In this document: piece by piece, positions 6,517 to 7,603 of the stretch | Numbering within the stretch: the first letter of the stretch is position 1 | Layout: the number at the start of each line of letters is the position of its first letter | Origin: Candidatus Coatesiibacteriota bacterium | Lineage (GTDB): Bacteria > RBG-13-66-14 | Length of the DNA stretch: 7,603 nt | Assembly: GCA_030631385.1 (NCBI GenBank) | Contig: DAOVLG010000070.1 | Location: 1 to 7,603, forward strand | Direction of reading: 5' to 3' | Notes under the pieces: generated by a model | What the model saw: the letters and a program-made list of their open reading frames with translations, nothing else | Database searches by the model: none | What the model was told of the DNA's origin: nothing | Translations under genes and position numbers: made by a program

Positions 6517-6890
6517 TACTCACCACCTTCCGCAACCTCGACATCCTCGTCGAGCCCCCGGCGCTCGGTCGCGACGTCGCAAAGGAGGAAAAGCTGTACG
6601 AGAGCCAGCGCGGTGGGGATCGTCGGGGGCCTGATCCCCTCGAGTAGGAAGCGACCGTCGTGGGTCAGCACCAAGACCTGAGAGCCGAGCGTAAACCGGT
6701 CGTAGCGAGCGGCGCGCTCAACTGTGGAGAAGCCGACGGTGTTCAACCACCGCTTTAGCGTGCGCCAGCAGGGTTTGACGGGCTCCTCGGGAACGATCTC
6801 AAAATCGCCCTCAAGCTCGTCGGAAAATAGTTTCCTCGTCTCAACCGAAAGAGGAGCACCGCCCCAATTGAGGGTGTCCGTATCCGACAA
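6516..6890 (-). CDS. Small unrecognised protein, first gene of the DUF4388 operon
   Basis: I do not recognise this family. The reading frame is open from a TTG at 6956, but I place the start at a TTG at 6890 (124 residues, MSDTDTLNWGGAPLSVETRK...). Reasons: the 6956 TTG is the first codon of the -35 box TTGACC, it is preceded by CTCCCCTCC rather than a ribosome-binding site, and the 6890 TTG has GGCGGA just upstream. Visible parts are an acidic segment (about 24-37), a basic amphipathic stretch (42-63, CWRTLKRWLNTVGF) and a strand-helix unit (70-106, GSQVLVLTHDGRFLLEG then a hydrophobic helix). The last 15 residues are acidic. There are no membrane spans or signal peptide. The TAATG overlap with the DUF4388 gene suggests a partner protein made in equal amount. 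Confidence 0.7.
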   Translation of the reverse strand: MSDTDTLNWGGAPLSVETRKLFSDELEGDFEIVPEEPVKPCWRTLKRWLNTVGFSTVERAARYDRFTLGSQVLVLTHDGRFLLEGIRPPTIPTALALVQLFLLCDVATERRGLDEDVEVAEGGE

Positions 6891-6927
6891 GATTCCGCCA
6901 AGGGTAGTTTGGGAGGAATTTTTTATT

Positions 6928-6956
6928 ATTGTAGATTGAATATGCGTAACGGTCAA
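6928..6956 (-). promoter_or_regulatory. Main promoter of the DUF4388 operon
   Basis: On the minus strand TTGACC (6956-6951, 5/6 match) is followed by exactly 17 nt and TACAAT (6933-6928, 5/6 match). The expected start is about 6921, leaving a leader of about 30 nt to the TTG at 6890. This is the best -35/-10 pair in the window after the transporter promoter, and it excludes the 6956 TTG as a start codon on this transcript. Confidence 0.7.
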
Positions 6957-6978
6957 GGAGGGGAGGAAACCACCCTCT

Positions 6979-6987
6979 ATTCTAGCA
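6979..6987 (-). promoter_or_regulatory. Possible second, extended -10 promoter of the DUF4388 operon
   Basis: The minus strand reads TGC TAGAAT, again an extended -10 element of the TGC type seen at 294-302 and 394-402. No good -35 box is visible. A start near 6972 would place it about 50 nt upstream of the main promoter's start. Confidence 0.3.
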
Positions 6988-7016
6988 GGATTATCACTTA
7001 AGCACCGCCCGCCGAT

Positions 7017-7107
7017 GGGAGGTTTTCAGCCCGCTGGGGCGAAAAGCACTAAGGCCATCGCCCCACTACGTCCAAGGGGAGAGGCGTAAAACCTCTCCCC
7101 CCGTAGT
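7017..7107. other. Strongly structured intergenic stretch with alternative hairpins
   Basis: The gap between the Rrf2 gene and the DUF4388 operon holds two perfect stems. One is GGGGAGAGG/CCTCTCCCC (7076-7084 and 7092-7100), extended outward by ACTAC/GTAGT (7065-7069 and 7103-7107). The other is TGGGGCGA/TCGCCCCA (7035-7042 and 7058-7065). A third possible pairing, GAGGTTTT (7019-7026) with AAAACCTC (7088-7095), would break the first stem. No stem is followed by a convincing T tract on either strand. It matches no RNA family I recognise. It may be a Rrf2-gene 3' structure, a repeat or a regulatory RNA. Confidence 0.4.
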
Positions 7108-7129
7108 CATCCATCACCGAAATTTTGTG

Positions 7130-7546
7130 TCACCGGGGCTCGCGCTTGAGAAGGTCGGCGAAACTGGTGGCCTCGAGCCGGTCAGCCAGGTCCTTGCGCA
7201 CCATCTGCCAGAGCCAGCGCAAACCACAGGTCTCCTCACGGCTGCAGGCCTGGTAGGCCGTCTCGCTGGCGCAGGCCACCGGCGCCAGGTGACCGTCGAG
7301 GGTTCGAATCACGTCAGCCACGTTCACCTCTGTGGGTTGACGCGCGAGGGTGTATCCCCCCCCCGGACCGCGGCGGCTGTGGATGAACCCGGCCCGGCGC
7401 AACGAGAGGAGTATCTGCTCCAGGTAGCGCTCCGGTATCTCCTGGCGATGGCTGATCTCATCGGCCGAGAGGCGGCCCTGACCGTAATGGCGGGCAAGTT
7501 CCAGCATGGCCCTACAACCGTATTCGCTGCGCGTCGAAACGTGCAT
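7130..7546 (-). CDS. Rrf2-family transcriptional regulator, probable Fe-S sensor
   Basis: The protein is 138 residues from the ATG at 7546. A second in-frame ATG lies at 7558, four codons upstream. I chose 7546 because MHVSTRSEYGCRAML matches the usual family N-terminus and GGGGA sits 5 nt upstream. The helix-turn-helix (SADEISHRQEIPERYLEQIL, about 27-46) and wing (RRGPGGGYTLAR) are typical. Three cysteines, C92, C101 and C107 (C-x8-C-x5-C, in VACASETAYQACSREETC), lie where IscR, NsrR and RirA carry their cluster ligands. The protein probably senses Fe-S status, iron, or nitric oxide or redox stress. The sulfur regulator CymR lacks these cysteines. Its target is unknown. It is the first gene of its strand in the window, with a palindromic repeat 20 nt upstream. 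Confidence 0.88.
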   Translation of the reverse strand: MHVSTRSEYGCRAMLELARHYGQGRLSADEISHRQEIPERYLEQILLSLRRAGFIHSRRGPGGGYTLARQPTEVNVADVIRTLDGHLAPVACASETAYQACSREETCGLRWLWQMVRKDLADRLEATSFADLLKREPR

Positions 7547-7566
7547 ATCTTTCCCCATTTCTCGAA

Positions 7567-7603
7567 GTAGTGTTGCCCTTCCACGGGCGACCGGGCGGGG
7601 CGC
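7567..7603. repeat. Nested palindromic element, MITE/REP-like, copy 2 (cut by window edge)
   Basis: Positions 7567-7591 match the reverse complement of 5151-5175 at 22 of 25 positions. The arms here are GTTGCCC and GGGCGAC with loop TTCCAC. After the shared GACC, copy 2 continues GGGCGGGGCG, which is also in copy 1 but after about nine extra bases. The copy is therefore in the opposite orientation to copy 1, lacks part of the centre, and runs beyond the right edge. Confidence 0.65.

Noticed and set aside
7076..7100. Hairpin read as a rho-independent terminator of the Rrf2 gene
   Set aside because: The stem is strong, but on the minus strand it is followed by TTGGACG rather than a T tract, so I list it only as structured sequence.
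7127..7570. Plus-strand open frame of 147 codons opposite the Rrf2 gene
   Set aside because: The Rrf2 helix-turn-helix, wing and cysteines are all on the minus strand. This frame shows no recognisable features.

Overview
This is a GC-rich bacterial window with short intergenic gaps. It holds eight gene-like regions plus several promoters, terminators and a dispersed palindromic repeat. I cannot name the organism. A DUF4388 signalling gene, an FxLYD-like protein, a multi-membrane-span sulfatase-fold enzyme, likely TTG starts, several starts without a clear Shine-Dalgarno sequence, and a MITE/REP-like palindrome would fit an uncultured, deep-branching candidate phylum. That assignment is a low-confidence inference.

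Left part (1-3260): The 5' end of a gene on the minus strand (NFACT/RqcH-like, cut by the window edge) is divergent from a plus-strand pair. The pair is a membrane-anchored alkaline-phosphatase/sulfatase-fold hydrolase (441-2378) followed 36 nt later by a nitrilase-superfamily amidase (2415-3209). Both divergent starts have an extended -10 element (TGC then TATAAT or TACAAT). The pair ends at a bidirectional hairpin terminator facing the convergent TauE/SafE transporter gene.

Middle (3260-5210): The TauE/SafE gene has a textbook promoter (TTGATT, 17 nt, TATAAT) with an 8-bp direct repeat (TGCATTAC, 19-bp period) placed like an operator. Beyond a second A/T-flanked hairpin terminator lies a gene of about 280 codons (4245-5088, minus) that is open only if three single-base frame changes are assumed. 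It is a pseudogene or carries clustered sequencing errors. Between it and the next operon is a nested palindromic element (5106-5194). A second, diverged copy begins at 7567 and runs off the right edge.

Right part (5211-7603): A tightly overlapping minus-strand operon encodes a small unrecognised protein, a DUF4388 protein and a GTPase-like protein lacking recognisable nucleotide-binding motifs. The longest reading frame of the first gene starts at a TTG that is also the -35 box of an excellent promoter, so I place its real start 66 nt downstream. Upstream is a 170-nt gap with strong, partly mutually exclusive hairpins, then an Rrf2-family regulator with three cysteines spaced as in iron-sulfur Rrf2 proteins.

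The best candidate for something undescribed is the three-gene DUF4388/pseudo-GTPase operon. It looks like a signalling or polarity-type module whose GTPase has become a non-catalytic scaffold. The dispersed palindrome is the best non-coding signal.
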